Assembly: GCF_014648195.1 (NCBI RefSeq)
Contig: NZ_BMQQ01000004.1
Span: 251,313-315,312, forward strand
Reading direction: 5' to 3'
DNA length: 64,000 nt
From: Streptomyces purpureus
Lineage (GTDB): Bacteria; Actinomycetota; Actinomycetes; Streptomycetales; Streptomycetaceae
Position numbers and translations under genes: made by a program. The notes under the pieces are model-generated. The model was not told where the DNA came from. It saw only the letters and a program-made list of their open reading frames with translations, and did not search any database. Each line of letters begins with the position of its first letter. Within the stretch, counting starts at the first letter, position 1. Positions 10,220 through 20,640 of this stretch are shown in pieces.

Positions 10220-11180
10220 CGTTGGTCAGCGCCGCGTCCGTCTGTGCCGGGATCTCCGCCTTCTCGACCGGCCGCTCCCGCAGGCTCAGCGCCAGCCGCA
10301 GCACCGCGATCCACATCAGCGAGGAGCCGAGCATGTGGAGGCCGACGAGGACCTCGGGGACCGAGGTGAAGTACTGGACGTAGCCGATGCCGCCCTGGAG
10401 CAGTACGACGATCAGCAGGTCGCGGGCGCGCGCCCGGGTGTCGTTCGGGGCGTCCACGACCCGGAGCACCAGCCACATCGCCACGGCCAGGGCGCACACC
10501 ACCCAGGCGGCGATGGCGTGCACATGGGCGGCGACGGTCCAGTCCCAGGGCATGCGCGGGACGTCGCTGCTGTCACCGGCGTGCTTGCCGGAGCCGGTCA
10601 CGGAGGTGCCGAGGACGATCAGGAGCGCGGAGACGCCGGTGATCGCCCAGGACAGCTTCCGGACCGGACCCGGGACCCGCGGCCGGGGCGCGGTGTCGCC
10701 CTCGTGGGCGCGGTGCCAGGTGAGGACGGCCGCGGTGAGCAGGGCGTTGGCAGCGATGAAGTGGGCGGCAACGGTCCAGGGGTTGAGCGCGAGCCGGACG
10801 GTGATGCCGCCGAGGACGGCGTTGAACACGACGAGCCAGAACTGGAGCCAGCCGAGCCGGGTCAGTCCGCGCCGCCACGGTTTGGTGGAGCGTGCCGCGA
10901 CGATCGCCCAGCCGACGGCGGCCGACAGGACGTACGTCAGCATGCGGTTGCCGAACTCGATCGCCCCGTGGAGCCCCTGTTCGGGGGTGGCGAAGAGGCT
11001 GTCGTCCGTGCACTTGGGCCACGTGTCGCAGCCGAGGCCGGAGCCGGTGAGCCGGACCGCGCCGCCGGTGACGATGATGACGACGGTCATCACGACGGGG
11101 GCGAGCGCGGCACGCCGGAGCGTGCGGGGGCTGGGCGTCCAGCGTCGGGCGATGTGGGCGAGGGGGGTCAACACGGCCAC
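10215..11180 (-). CDS. ctaA: Heme A synthase (COX15/CtaA family)
   Basis: CtaA oxidises the C8 methyl of heme O to a formyl group, giving heme A for cytochrome c oxidase; it is an eight-helix membrane protein. The product contains VTGGAVRLTGSGLGCDTWPKC, with the conserved Cys residues in the first loop, and the heme-ligand histidines in GLHGAIEFGNR, TVAAHFIAANA, TVAAHVHAIAAW and VGLHMLGSS. Start is uncertain: GTG 11178-11180 gives 321 residues, and a second GTG lies at 11172-11174. A TACGAT -10-like box ends just upstream and would make the second GTG leaderless. The stop lies in a repeat motif. Confidence 0.92.
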   Translation of the reverse strand: MAVLTPLAHIARRWTPSPRTLRRAALAPVVMTVVIIVTGGAVRLTGSGLGCDTWPKCTDDSLFATPEQGLHGAIEFGNRMLTYVLSAAVGWAIVAARSTKPWRRGLTRLGWLQFWLVVFNAVLGGITVRLALNPWTVAAHFIAANALLTAAVLTWHRAHEGDTAPRPRVPGPVRKLSWAITGVSALLIVLGTSVTGSGKHAGDSSDVPRMPWDWTVAAHVHAIAAWVVCALAVAMWLVLRVVDAPNDTRARARDLLIVVLLQGGIGYVQYFTSVPEVLVGLHMLGSSLMWIAVLRLALSLRERPVEKAEIPAQTDAALTNA

Positions 11181-11268
11181 TATCGTAGGCGCACGCTTGT
11201 GCGCGTTTTCACGAGGGGTCCATTTCGTATGATCCCGTGTCACCGCGCGGGCTTCCCACCCCCCTGGG

Positions 11269-12032
11269 TCACTCCCAGCGGAACAGTTTCGCCGCCGCGC
11301 CCAGCCCCGCCGCCGCCCAGAGGGCGAGGATGCCGAGCTCGGCCCACGGCATCGCCGCCCCGTCCTGGAGGACGTCGCGCAGGCCACCCGAGAGGGCGGA
11401 GATCGGCAGCAGTTCGAGCAGACCGCGGGCGGCGTCCGGGAACTTGTCCAGCGGCACCACCACACCGCCGCCGACCAGCAGCAGCAGGAAGACCAGGTTC
11501 GCGGCGGCCAGTGTCGCCTCCGCCTTCAGCGTGCCCGCCATGAGCAGTCCGAGGCCGGAGAACGCGGCCGTGCCGAGGACGATCAGCAGCAGCACCGGCA
11601 GCGGGCCGCCCTGCGGTGACCAGCCGAGGCCGAGCGCGATCGCCGTGAGCAGCGCGATCTGCAGCACTTCGGTGACCAGCACGGCGAGCGTCTTCGCCGT
11701 CATCAGCGCCCAGCGGGGCAGCGGCGAGGCGGCGAGCCGCTTGAGGACCCCGTACCGCCGCTCGAAACCGGTGGCGATGGCCTGGCCGGTGAAGGCGGTG
11801 GACATCACGGCCAGCGCCAGCACACCGGGCGCCAGGAAGTCCACCGGCCGCCCGTCGCCCGTGTCCACGATGTCGACGGTGGAGAAGAGGACGAGCAGCA
11901 GCGAGGGGATGACGACGGTCAGCAGCAGCTGTTCGCCGTTGCGCAGCAGCATCTTCGTCTCGAAGAGGGCCTGCGCGGCGATCATCCGGCCGACGGGGGC
12001 GGCGCCGGGGCGCGGGGTGTACGTTCCGGCGC

Positions 12033-12036
<4 letters not shown>
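11269..12036 (-). CDS. ABC-2 type transporter permease
   Basis: The 255-residue membrane protein carries about six membrane segments (for example QLLLTVVIPSLLLVLF, VFLLLLVGGGVVVPL). The FLAPGVLALAVMSTAFTGQA and YGVLKRLAASPLPRWAL segments are typical of ABC-2 drug or polyketide exporters. The ATG at 12034-12036 overlaps the ATPase stop as ATGA and is preferred to an upstream extension of poor composition. It forms a minimal exporter with the ATPase gene immediately upstream. The transported substrate cannot be read from the sequence. Confidence 0.88.
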
Positions 12037-12959
<923 letters not shown>

Positions 12960-12966
12960 GCGGGGA

Positions 12967-12972
12967 AGTCTA
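12967..12972 (-). promoter_or_regulatory. Putative -10 box for leaderless ABC transporter transcript
   Basis: On the minus strand TAGACT stands seven bases before the ATG. This is the spacing that puts +1 at the start codon. No good -35 is visible. Confidence 0.45.
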
Positions 12973-13199
12973 AGGAGCCCCGGCGGGCCGCCGGGCGGCG
13001 GGGGAGAACCCGGGGGCTCAAGGGGCGGGAATGGCCTGAACTGGCACGTGAGGCACCTTCACATGGACCTGTCAAACCTTTCACGGTCAGGTGACGGTAC
13101 GTGCCCATCGGTGCACCTCTCGTGAGGGGGTCGTGGCCCTGCTCCCTCCGTCCCGAACCGAGCCCCCGACCGGAACCGAGCCCGCTTCAGACCCGGGCG

Positions 13200-13805
13200 C
13201 CCCAGAATCACCTTCGACACCAGGGGCCAGGCCCCCGGCACCGTGCTCACCGGCATGCTCCAGGTGACGTCGCGCAGCGGCCGCCAGCCGGTGATCGACA
13301 TCCCGGTGAAGCTGGTCGTCCCGGCCTACCGGACGGCGATCGACGCCGGCGCCGCCACCGAGTCGGTGGACGCGCTCGGCGACACCTGGGGACCCGACCG
13401 CAAGCACGCGGCCGGCTCGTACGGACACCTGGGCACCACCAGCACGCTGTCCACCACCCGGCGATCACCGGCGCCGCCGACCCGACGATGTACCGCACGG
13501 CACGCCAGGGCATGTACGAGTACCGCTTCGACACCCTCCCCGAGGGCACGTACGAGGTCGAACCGGGCTTCGCCGAGCTCGCCGCCAGGCGTCCGACCGG
13601 CCGGGTCTTCGACGTGATGGCCGAGGGCACGCAATTCGTACCCAATCTGGACCTCGCCCTGGAGGCCGGCGTGCGTGTCGCGCACACCCGTTCCTTCACC
13701 GTGAAGGTCACCGACGGCCAGCTGAATCTGTGCTTCGTGGCCAACGCCGGAAAGACGCGGGTGAACTCGGTAAGGGTCACTCACAGGCCCGACCTGACCA
13801 GCTGA
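13200..13805 (+). pseudogene. Remnant of a malectin-domain (S8 peptidase-type) secreted protein, frameshifted
   Basis: Coding similarity begins about 13200 with RITFDTRGQAPGTVL without a start codon and runs to GSYGHLGTTSTLSTT near 13458. It then continues one frame back with ITGAADPTMYRTARQGMYEY and RRPTGRVFDVMAEG to LCFVANAGKTRVNSVRVTHRP and TGA 13805. The second part is the malectin-like domain that ends many Streptomyces subtilisin-family proteins. A single missing base near 13459-13465 explains the frame change. The N-terminal catalytic domain is absent, so this is a decayed 3' end. Confidence 0.75.
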
Positions 13806-13885
13806 TACGTCCGATGTGAGGGCCGTGGCCGCGTCCGTCCGGACGCGGCCGCGGTGCGTCCCTGAGATCATTTCCGCAGGTCAGA

Positions 13886-13899
13886 TTAGGTTTACCTAA
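13886..13899. promoter_or_regulatory. TTAGGT-TT-ACCTAA palindrome upstream of sufR
   Basis: A perfect 14-base dyad keeps both half-sites of the DtxR/DmdR iron box (TTAGG...CCTAA) but is shorter than the usual 19-bp box. It lies about 37 bases upstream of the putative sufR -35, so it could add iron control to the suf operon. Confidence 0.45.
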
Positions 13900-13935
13900 G
13901 TGATGCAGCGCACCGTTCGATGATCAGGCGGTGGC

Positions 13936-13972
13936 TTGTCACTCTCTCGAGAATTACGCAACAATGGCGTTG
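13936..13972 (+). promoter_or_regulatory. sufR promoter with overlapping SufR-type operator CAAC-N6-GTTG
   Basis: TTGTCA (13936-13941), an 18-base spacer and AACAAT (13960-13965) precede the GTG at 13972 by 6 bases, indicating a leaderless transcript. The palindrome CAAC-AATGGC-GTTG (13959-13972) covers the -10 and +1. CAAC-N6-GTTG is the SufR operator form described in cyanobacteria and, as I recall, Streptomyces. This predicts autorepression of the whole suf operon. Confidence 0.75.
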
Positions 13973-14700
13973 TGAAAAACGTCGGCGAGGCCCCAGCGGA
14001 GGAACTCGCGACCGGTGAGCGGTCCACCCGCAACCGGGTCGCGCGCTCCATCCTGGACCACGGCCCGTCCACAGTCGCCGACCTCGCGGGCCGCCTCGGC
14101 CTCACCCAGGCGGCCGTCCGCCGCCACCTCGACACGCTCGTCGCCGAAAACGTCGTGGAAGCCCGCGAACAGCGCGTCTACGGCGCGCGCACCCGCGGCC
14201 GCCCCGCCAAGGTCTTCGCACTGACCGACTGCGGCCGCGACGCCTTCGACCAGTCGTACGACACGCTCGCGGTCGACGCGCTGCGCTGGATCGAGCAGAA
14301 CGCCGGGGGAGAGGCCGCCGTCGCGGCCTTCGCCCGCGACCGGATCGAGGCCCAGGCGGAGGCCTACCGCCAGGCCGTCGAGACCGCGGATCCGAAGGAC
14401 CGCACCGAGGCGCTCGCCAAGGCCCTGACGGCGGACGGGTACGCTGCCACTGCGCGGAACGCGCCGGTCGGCCAGCAGCTCTGCCAGCACCACTGCCCGG
14501 TCGCCCACGTCGCCGAGCAGTACCCCCAGCTGTGCGAGGCGGAGACGGAGATCTTCTCCCGCCTCTTGGGAACGCACGTCCAGCGTCTGGCCACCATCGC
14601 GCATGGTGACGGCGTCTGCACCACGTTCATCCCGCACGGCAACCCACAGACCACTTCAGAACCAGCATCCGCAAGCACGGCCGGGAGGAACCCCGCATGA
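13972..14700 (+). CDS. sufR: Fe-S cluster-sensing transcriptional repressor SufR
   Basis: SufR represses the suf operon when it carries an Fe-S cluster and releases DNA when the cluster is lost. The 242-residue protein has an N-terminal winged helix ([21 protein letters not shown] then [14 protein letters not shown], residues 19-59). C-terminal cysteines lie in [20 protein letters not shown] and GDGVCTTF; the spaced cysteines match the SufR cluster-ligand pattern. GTG 13972 is chosen because it coincides with +1 of a good promoter and with the conserved KNVGEA start. It overlaps sufB as ATGA. Confidence 0.92.
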   Translation: MKNVGEAPAEELATGERSTRNRVARSILDHGPSTVADLAGRLGLTQAAVRRHLDTLVAENVVEAREQRVYGARTRGRPAKVFALTDCGRDAFDQSYDTLAVDALRWIEQNAGGEAAVAAFARDRIEAQAEAYRQAVETADPKDRTEALAKALTADGYAATARNAPVGQQLCQHHCPVAHVAEQYPQLCEAETEIFSRLLGTHVQRLATIAHGDGVCTTFIPHGNPQTTSEPASASTAGRNPA

Positions 14701-16112
14701 CCACCGAGATCAGCCACCCCGAGCTCGAGGGCCTGGGTCGGTACGAGTACGGCTGGGCCGACTCGGACGCGGCCGGTGCCACCGCCAAGCGCGGTCTCTC
14801 CGAGGCCGTCGTCCGCGACATCTCCGAGAAGAAGAACGAGCCGGAGTGGATGCTGAAGCTGCGGCTGAAGGGTCTGCGCCTGTTCGACAAGAAGCCCATG
14901 CCGAGCTGGGGCTCCGACCTGTCGGGCATCGACTTCGACAACATCAAGTACTTCGTGCGGTCCACCGAGAAGCAGGCCGAGTCCTGGGAGGACCTGCCGG
15001 AGGACATCAAGAACACGTACGACAAGCTCGGCATCCCCGAGGCGGAGAAGCAGCGCCTCGTCGCCGGTGTCGCGGCCCAGTACGAGTCCGAGGTCGTCTA
15101 CCACCAGATCCGCGAGGACCTGGAGGAGCAGGGCGTCATCTTCGTCGACACCGACACCGCGCTCAAGGAGCACGAGGAGCTCTTCAAGGAGTACTTCGGC
15201 ACCGTGATCCCGGTCGGCGACAACAAGTTCGCCTCCCTGAACACGGCCGTGTGGTCCGGCGGATCGTTCATCTACGTCCCCAAGGGCGTGCACGTCGAGA
15301 TCCCGCTCCAGGCCTACTTCCGTATCAACACGGAGAACATGGGCCAGTTCGAGCGGACGCTGATCATCGTCGACGAGGACGCCTACGTCCATTACGTCGA
15401 GGGCTGCACCGCCCCGATCTACTCCTCTGACTCGCTGCACAGCGCCGTCGTGGAGATCATCGTCAAGAAGGGCGGCCGCTGCCGCTACACGACGATCCAG
15501 AACTGGTCGAACAACGTCTACAACCTGGTCACCAAGCGCGCCGTGGCGTACGAGGGCGCGACCATGGAGTGGGTCGACGGCAACATCGGCTCCAAGGTGA
15601 CGATGAAGTACCCGGCCGTCTACCTGATGGGCGAGCACGCCAAGGGCGAGACCCTCTCCATCGCCTTCGCGGGCGAGGGCCAGCACCAGGACGCCGGCGC
15701 CAAGATGGTCCACATGGCCCCGAACACCTCCTCCAACATCGTCTCCAAGTCGGTGGCGCGAGGCGGCGGCCGCACCTCCTACCGCGGCCTCATCGAGATC
15801 GGCGAGGGTGCCCCCGGCGCCAAGTCGAACGTCCTGTGCGACGCGCTGCTCGTCGACACGATCTCCCGCTCCGACACGTACCCCTACGTGGACGTCCGCG
15901 AGGACGACGTGTCCATGGGCCACGAGGCCACCGTCTCCAAGGTCTCCGAGGACCAGCTCTTCTACCTGATGAGCCGTGGCCTGACCGAGTTCGAGGCGAT
16001 GGCGATGATCGTGCGCGGCTTCGTCGAGCCGATCGCCAAGGAGCTCCCGATGGAGTACGCGCTCGAGCTGAACCGGCTGATCGAGCTGCAGATGGAGGGT
16101 GCGGTCGGCTGA
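14697..16112 (+). CDS. sufB: Fe-S cluster assembly scaffold SufB
   Basis: SufB, with SufC and SufD, forms the SufBC2D complex on which new Fe-S clusters are built. The 471-residue product has the usual length and the conserved segments [39 protein letters not shown] and the β-helix stretch [20 protein letters not shown]. The C-terminal signature [22 protein letters not shown] is present. It is translationally coupled to sufR and is the first enzyme-complex gene of the operon. Confidence 0.97.
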   Translation: MTTEISHPELEGLGRYEYGWADSDAAGATAKRGLSEAVVRDISEKKNEPEWMLKLRLKGLRLFDKKPMPSWGSDLSGIDFDNIKYFVRSTEKQAESWEDLPEDIKNTYDKLGIPEAEKQRLVAGVAAQYESEVVYHQIREDLEEQGVIFVDTDTALKEHEELFKEYFGTVIPVGDNKFASLNTAVWSGGSFIYVPKGVHVEIPLQAYFRINTENMGQFERTLIIVDEDAYVHYVEGCTAPIYSSDSLHSAVVEIIVKKGGRCRYTTIQNWSNNVYNLVTKRAVAYEGATMEWVDGNIGSKVTMKYPAVYLMGEHAKGETLSIAFAGEGQHQDAGAKMVHMAPNTSSNIVSKSVARGGGRTSYRGLIEIGEGAPGAKSNVLCDALLVDTISRSDTYPYVDVREDDVSMGHEATVSKVSEDQLFYLMSRGLTEFEAMAMIVRGFVEPIAKELPMEYALELNRLIELQMEGAVG

Positions 16113-16179
16113 CGCCGCCCTGCCGTCCGTACCCCCTGGTCTTTGCGTAGTTACGTAGGAAGAGAGCAACACGACAGCC

Positions 16180-17364
16180 ATGGCTGAGGCTCAGAACATC
16201 CCGGCGGGCTCCACCACCGCCGGCTCGATCGCGGTGGCCGCCGAGTCGACCGTCGCCACGCGCATGAGCGCGCCCCCGTCCTTCGACGTCGCGGACTTCC
16301 CCGTCCCGCACGGCCGCGAGGAGGAATGGCGCTTCACGCCGCTGGAGCGACTGCGCGGCCTGCACGACGGCACCGCCGTCGCCGACGGCGAGGGCGTCAA
16401 GGTCGCGATCGAGGCCCCCGAGGGCGTCACCGTCGAGACCGTCGGCCGCGACGACGCCCGCGTCGGCCGGGCCGGCACGCCCGTCGACCGGGTCGCCGCC
16501 CAGGCGTACAGCTCCTTCGAGCAGGCTTCGGTCGTCTCCGTGCCCAAGGAGGCCGTGCTCACCGAGCCCATCCGGATCGCCGTGCACGGCGAGGGCGGCA
16601 CCGCCTTCGGCCACCAGGTGATCGAGCTCGGCGCGTTCGCCGAGGCCGTCGTCGTCATCGACCACACCGGTGACGCGGTCCTCGCCGCCAACGTGGACTA
16701 CGTCCTCGGTGACGGCGCCAAGCTCACCGTCGTCTCCGTCCAGGACTGGGACGAGAAGGCCGTCCACGTCGCCCAGCACAACGCGCTGGTCGGCCGCGAC
16801 GCCTCCTTCAAGTCCGTCGTCGTCACCTTCGGCGGTGACGTCGTCCGCATCCACCCCCGGGTGCGGTACGCGGGCACCGGCGGCGAGGCCGAGCTGTTCG
16901 GCCTCTACTTCACCGACGCCGGCCAGCACCAGGAGCACCGCCTCCTGGTCGACCACAACACCCCGCACTGCCGCTCCAACGTGGCGTACAAGGGCGCCCT
17001 GCAGGGCCAGGACGCGCACGCCGTCTGGATCGGCGACGTGCTCATCCAGGCCAAGGCCGAGGGCACGGACACCTACGAGCTCAACCGGAACCTGGTCCTC
17101 ACGGACGGCGCCCGCGTCGACTCCGTGCCGAACCTGGAGATCGAGACCGGTGAGATCGCCGGCGCCGGCCACGCCTCCGCCACCGGCCGCTTCGACGACG
17201 AGCAGCTCTTCTACCTGATGGCCCGCGGCATCCCCGCCGAGGAGGCCCGCCGGCTCGTGGTCCGCGGCTTCTTCGCCGAGCTCGTCCAGCAGATCGGCCT
17301 GCCGGACGTCGAGGAGCGCCTCATCGCCAAGATCGAGGCCGAGCTGGAGGCGTCGGTCGCATGA
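16180..17364 (+). CDS. sufD: Fe-S cluster assembly protein SufD
   Basis: This is the second scaffold subunit of the SufBC2D complex. The 394-residue product carries REEEWRFTPLERLRGLHDG, the C-terminal core with HNTPHCRSNVAYKGALQG, and ends with QLFYLMARGIPAEEARRLVV RGFF-type sequence shared with SufB. It starts at ATG 16180, 67 bases after sufB, with an AGGAAGAGAG ribosome site about 10-19 bases upstream. It overlaps the next gene by ATGA. Confidence 0.96.
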   Translation: MAEAQNIPAGSTTAGSIAVAAESTVATRMSAPPSFDVADFPVPHGREEEWRFTPLERLRGLHDGTAVADGEGVKVAIEAPEGVTVETVGRDDARVGRAGTPVDRVAAQAYSSFEQASVVSVPKEAVLTEPIRIAVHGEGGTAFGHQVIELGAFAEAVVVIDHTGDAVLAANVDYVLGDGAKLTVVSVQDWDEKAVHVAQHNALVGRDASFKSVVVTFGGDVVRIHPRVRYAGTGGEAELFGLYFTDAGQHQEHRLLVDHNTPHCRSNVAYKGALQGQDAHAVWIGDVLIQAKAEGTDTYELNRNLVLTDGARVDSVPNLEIETGEIAGAGHASATGRFDDEQLFYLMARGIPAEEARRLVVRGFFAELVQQIGLPDVEERLIAKIEAELEASVA

Positions 17365-17678
17365 CCTACGTACGCGCCTGCGGGCTGAGCGAGCTGGAGG
17401 AGGACACCCCCAAGCGGGTGGAACTCGACGGCACGCCCGTCTCCATCGTCCGCACCGAGGGGGAGGTGTTCGCGATCAACGACATCTGCTCGCACGCGAA
17501 CGTCTCCCTGTCCGAGGGCGAGGTGGAGGACTGCGCCATCGAGTGCTGGCTGCACGGCTCCAGCTTCGACCTGCGCACCGGCAAGCCGTCCGGCCTCCCC
17601 GCGACGCGCCCCGTCCCCGTATACCCCGTCAAGATCGAAGGGGACGATGTGCTCGTCTCCGTCACCCAGGAGTCCTGA
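17361..17678 (+). CDS. Rieske-type non-heme ferredoxin of the suf operon
   Basis: The 105-residue protein is a Rieske [2Fe-2S] ferredoxin: the first ligand pair is Cys-Ser-His in NDICSHANVSL and the second is Cys-Trp-Leu-His in IECWLHGSSFDL. It resembles the ferredoxin subunit of aromatic dioxygenases but is a fixed member of actinobacterial suf operons, where it may supply electrons or accept clusters; its exact role is inferred. It overlaps sufD by 4 bases and is followed 7 bases later by sufC. Confidence 0.92.
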   Translation: MTYVRACGLSELEEDTPKRVELDGTPVSIVRTEGEVFAINDICSHANVSLSEGEVEDCAIECWLHGSSFDLRTGKPSGLPATRPVPVYPVKIEGDDVLVSVTQES

Positions 17679-17685
17679 GTCACCC

Positions 17686-18450
17686 ATGGCAACGCTTGAA
17701 ATCCGCGACCTGCACGTCTCCGTCGAGGCCGAGAACGGCCCCCGGGAGATCCTCAAGGGCGTCGACCTGACCGTGAAGCAGGGCGAGACCCACGCCATCA
17801 TGGGCCCCAACGGCTCCGGCAAGTCGACCCTCGCGTACTCCCTCGCGGGCCACCCCAAGTACACGATCACCGCCGGCACCGTGACCCTGGACGGCGAGGA
17901 CGTCCTGGAGATGTCCGTCGACGAGCGCGCCCGCGCCGGCGTCTTCCTCGCCATGCAGTACCCGGTCGAGGTCCCCGGCGTCTCGGTCTCCAACTTCCTG
18001 CGCACCTCCGCCACCGCCGTCCGCGGCGAGGCCCCCAAGCTGCGCACCTGGGTGAAGGAGGTCAAGGAGTCCATGGAGCGTCTCCAGATGGACCCCGCCT
18101 TCGCCGAGCGCAACGTCAACGAGGGCTTCTCCGGCGGCGAGAAGAAGCGCCACGAGATCCTCCAGCTCGAGCTGCTCAAGCCGAAGGTCGCCATCCTCGA
18201 CGAGACCGACTCCGGCCTCGACGTCGACGCCCTGCGCATCGTCTCCGAGGGCGTCAACCGCGTCCGCGAGACCGGCGAGGTCGGCACCCTGCTGATCACG
18301 CATTACACGCGGATCCTCCGCTACATCAAGCCCGACTTCGTCCACGTCTTCGCCAACGGCCGCATCGCCGAGTCCGGCGGCGCCGAGCTCGCCGACAAGC
18401 TGGAGAACGAGGGCTACGAGGCGTACACGAAGGGCGGCGCATCCGAGTGA
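17686..18450 (+). CDS. sufC: Fe-S cluster assembly ATPase SufC
   Basis: SufC is the ABC-type ATPase of SufBC2D that drives conformational change for cluster assembly. The 254-residue protein has Walker A GPNGSGKSTLAYSLAGH, the variant signature FSGGEKKRHEILQLELL, Walker B KVAILDETDSGLDVDALR and switch region LLITHYTRIL, all diagnostic of SufC rather than a transporter ATPase. ATG 17686 is chosen over an upstream ATG that would extend into the ferredoxin gene. The stop overlaps sufS as GTGA. Confidence 0.97.
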   Translation: MATLEIRDLHVSVEAENGPREILKGVDLTVKQGETHAIMGPNGSGKSTLAYSLAGHPKYTITAGTVTLDGEDVLEMSVDERARAGVFLAMQYPVEVPGVSVSNFLRTSATAVRGEAPKLRTWVKEVKESMERLQMDPAFAERNVNEGFSGGEKKRHEILQLELLKPKVAILDETDSGLDVDALRIVSEGVNRVRETGEVGTLLITHYTRILRYIKPDFVHVFANGRIAESGGAELADKLENEGYEAYTKGGASE

Positions 18451-19703
18451 TCCAGCTGCCGGGCCTTCTCGACACCGAGGCGATCCGTAAGGACTTCCCC
18501 CTGCTGGATCGTGTGGTCCACGACGGGAAGAAGATCGTGTACCTGGACTCCGCGGCGACTTCGCAGAAGCCGCGCCAGGTGCTCGACGCGCTGAACGAGT
18601 ACTACGAGCGCCACAACGCCAATGTGCACCGCGGCGTGTACACGGTCGCCGAGGAGGCCACGGCGCTGTACGAGGGTGCCCGCGACAAGGTCGCCGGCTT
18701 CATCAACGCGCCCAGCCGCAACGAGGTGATCTTCACCAAGAACGCCTCGGAGTCGCTCAACCTCGTGGCCAACATGCTGGGCTGGGCCGACGAGCCCTAC
18801 CGCGTGGACCACGAGACCGAGATCGCGATCACGGAGATGGAGCACCACTCCAACATCGTGCCGTGGCAGCTGCTGGCGCAGCGCACGGGCGCGAAGCTGA
18901 AGTGGTTCGGCCTCACCGACGACGGCCGCCTCGACCTGTCCAACATCGAGGAGGTCATCACCGAGAAGACCAAGGTCGTCTCGTTCACCCTGGTCTCCAA
19001 CCTGCTGGGCACGGTCAACCCGGTCGAGACGATCGTCCGCCGCGCCCAGGAGGTCGGTGCGCTGGTCTGCATCGACGCCTCGCAGGCCGCCCCGCACATG
19101 GTGCTGGACGTGCAGGCGCTCCAGGCCGACTTCGTCGCCTTCACCGGCCACAAGATGTGCGGCCCGACCGGCATCGGTGTGCTGTGGGGACGCCAGGAGC
19201 TCCTGGAGGACCTGCCGCCGTTCCTCGGCGGCGGCGAGATGATCGAGACCGTCTCGATGCACTCGTCCACCTACGCCCCGGCGCCGCACAAGTTCGAGGC
19301 GGGTACGCCCCCGATCGCGCAGGCCGTCGGTCTCGGCGCGGCCGTGGACTACCTCTCGGCGATCGGCATGGACAAGATCGCGGCGCATGAGCACGCGATC
19401 ACCGAGTACGCGGTGCGCCGCCTGCAGGAGGTCCCCGACCTGCGGATCATCGGCCCGGTGACGGCCGAGGACCGCGGCGCCGCGATCTCCTTCACGCTCG
19501 GTGACATTCACCCGCACGACGTGGGCCAGGTCCTCGACGAGCAGGGCATCGCGGTCCGGGTCGGCCACCACTGCGCGCGGCCGGTCTGCCTGCGGTACGG
19601 AATTCCTGCGACCACGCGGGCGTCGTTCTATCTGTACTCCACGCCCGCCGAGGTGGACGCCTTGGTCGACGGCCTGGAGCACGTACGGAACTTCTTCGGC
19701 TGA
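18447..19703 (+). CDS. sufS: Cysteine desulfurase SufS
   Basis: SufS removes sulfur from cysteine as an enzyme persulfide for cluster assembly, using PLP. The 418-residue protein has EMEHHSNIVPWQLLA, the PLP-lysine motif FTGHKMCGPTGIGVLWG, and the catalytic cysteine loop RVGHHCARPVCLRYG. It starts at GTG 18447 (Val-Ile-Gln-Leu-Pro) coupled to sufC and belongs to the group II (SufS/CsdA) desulfurases. The partner sulfur acceptor SufU follows. Confidence 0.97.
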   Translation: MIQLPGLLDTEAIRKDFPLLDRVVHDGKKIVYLDSAATSQKPRQVLDALNEYYERHNANVHRGVYTVAEEATALYEGARDKVAGFINAPSRNEVIFTKNASESLNLVANMLGWADEPYRVDHETEIAITEMEHHSNIVPWQLLAQRTGAKLKWFGLTDDGRLDLSNIEEVITEKTKVVSFTLVSNLLGTVNPVETIVRRAQEVGALVCIDASQAAPHMVLDVQALQADFVAFTGHKMCGPTGIGVLWGRQELLEDLPPFLGGGEMIETVSMHSSTYAPAPHKFEAGTPPIAQAVGLGAAVDYLSAIGMDKIAAHEHAITEYAVRRLQEVPDLRIIGPVTAEDRGAAISFTLGDIHPHDVGQVLDEQGIAVRVGHHCARPVCLRYGIPATTRASFYLYSTPAEVDALVDGLEHVRNFFG

Positions 19704-19718
19704 GGGGCTGACGCGGTT

Positions 19719-20192
19719 GTGAAGCTGGATTCGATGTACCAGGACGTCATCCTGGACCACTACAAGCACCCGCACGGGCGCGGTCTTCGGGACGGCGATG
19801 CCGAGGTGCACCACGTCAACCCGACGTGCGGCGACGAGATCACGCTCCGTGTGAAGTACGACGGCTCGCGGATCGAGGACGTGTCGTACGAGGGCCAGGG
19901 CTGCTCCATCAGCCAGGCGTCGGCCTCCGTGCTGAACGAGCTGCTGGTCGGCAAGGAGCTGGCCGAGGCGCAGAAGATCCAGGGCACGTTCCTGGAGCTG
20001 ATGCAGTCCAAGGGCCAGATCGAGCCGGACGACGCGATGGAGGAGATCCTGGAGGACGCTGTCGCGTTCGCCGGTGTCTCCAAGTACCCGGCCCGGGTGA
20101 AGTGCGCCCTGCTGAGCTGGATGGCGTGGAAGGACGCGACCGCCCAGGCTCTGGGTGACGGACAAGACGATTCTGCGAGGAAGTCGGCATGA
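19719..20192 (+). CDS. sufU: Zn-dependent sulfurtransferase SufU (IscU-like)
   Basis: SufU accepts persulfide sulfur from SufS. The 157-residue product has the three cysteines NPTCGDEITL, GQGCSISQAS and ARVKCALLSW in IscU-fold spacing, and the SufU-type insertion before the third Cys (LLVGKELAEAQKIQGTFLEL region). Start is GTG 19719, 15 bases after sufS. It overlaps the next gene by ATGA. Gram-positive operon context supports SufU over the scaffold IscU. Confidence 0.94.
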   Translation: MKLDSMYQDVILDHYKHPHGRGLRDGDAEVHHVNPTCGDEITLRVKYDGSRIEDVSYEGQGCSISQASASVLNELLVGKELAEAQKIQGTFLELMQSKGQIEPDDAMEEILEDAVAFAGVSKYPARVKCALLSWMAWKDATAQALGDGQDDSARKSA

Positions 20193-20527
20193 GCGAGAAC
20201 GCAGAGGCCACGATGAAGCCGGCCTCCGAGGAAGAGGTCCGCGAGGCGCTGTACGACGTCGTCGACCCCGAGCTGGGTATCGACGTCGTCAACCTCGGCC
20301 TGATCTACGGCATCCACATCGACGACTCCAATGTCGCGACGCTGGACATGACCCTGACGTCGGCGGCGTGCCCGCTGACCGATGTGATCGAGGACCAGGC
20401 GAAGGCCGCGACGGACGGCATCGTCAACGAACTCAAGATCAACTGGGTCTGGATGCCGCCGTGGGGCCCGGACAAGATCACCGACGACGGCCGCGAGCAG
20501 CTGCGCGCGCTCGGCTTCAACGTCTGA
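20189..20527 (+). CDS. sufT: SufT/PaaD-like metal-sulfur cluster maturation protein (DUF59/MIP18)
   Basis: The 112-residue protein begins MSENAEATMKPASEEEVREAL and contains the DUF59 core VDPELGIDVVNLGLIYGI and the conserved Cys in TSAACPLTDVIEDQ. Such proteins assist Fe-S cluster maturation under high demand. It is the last gene of the suf operon, overlapping sufU by 4 bases, and is followed by a strong terminator. Confidence 0.92.
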   Translation: MSENAEATMKPASEEEVREALYDVVDPELGIDVVNLGLIYGIHIDDSNVATLDMTLTSAACPLTDVIEDQAKAATDGIVNELKINWVWMPPWGPDKITDDGREQLRALGFNV

Positions 20528-20543
20528 TCGCAGCACTCCGAAG

Positions 20544-20584
20544 GCCTGAAGGGCCCCGGCTCGATGAGCCGGGGCCCTTCAGGC
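20544..20584 (+). terminator. suf operon terminator
   Basis: A perfect 19-bp stem (20544-20562 with 20566-20584) around loop GAT, very GC-rich. It follows the sufT stop by 16 bases. Confidence 0.92.
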
Positions 20585-20640
20585 TGTCGGCTTTCCGCGA
20601 ATACGGGATCTTGCCGCCCCGGGCTGTAAGACTGGCGGAC

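Noticed and set aside
13886..13899. Calling this a full iron box
   Set aside because: The dyad is 14 bases, five shorter than the 19-bp consensus, so it is listed only as a palindrome with iron-box half-sites.
20155..20640. Plus-strand extension upstream of the VOC gene through sufT
   Set aside because: It overlaps sufT in another frame and crosses the suf terminator; VOC homology begins at ATG 20641.
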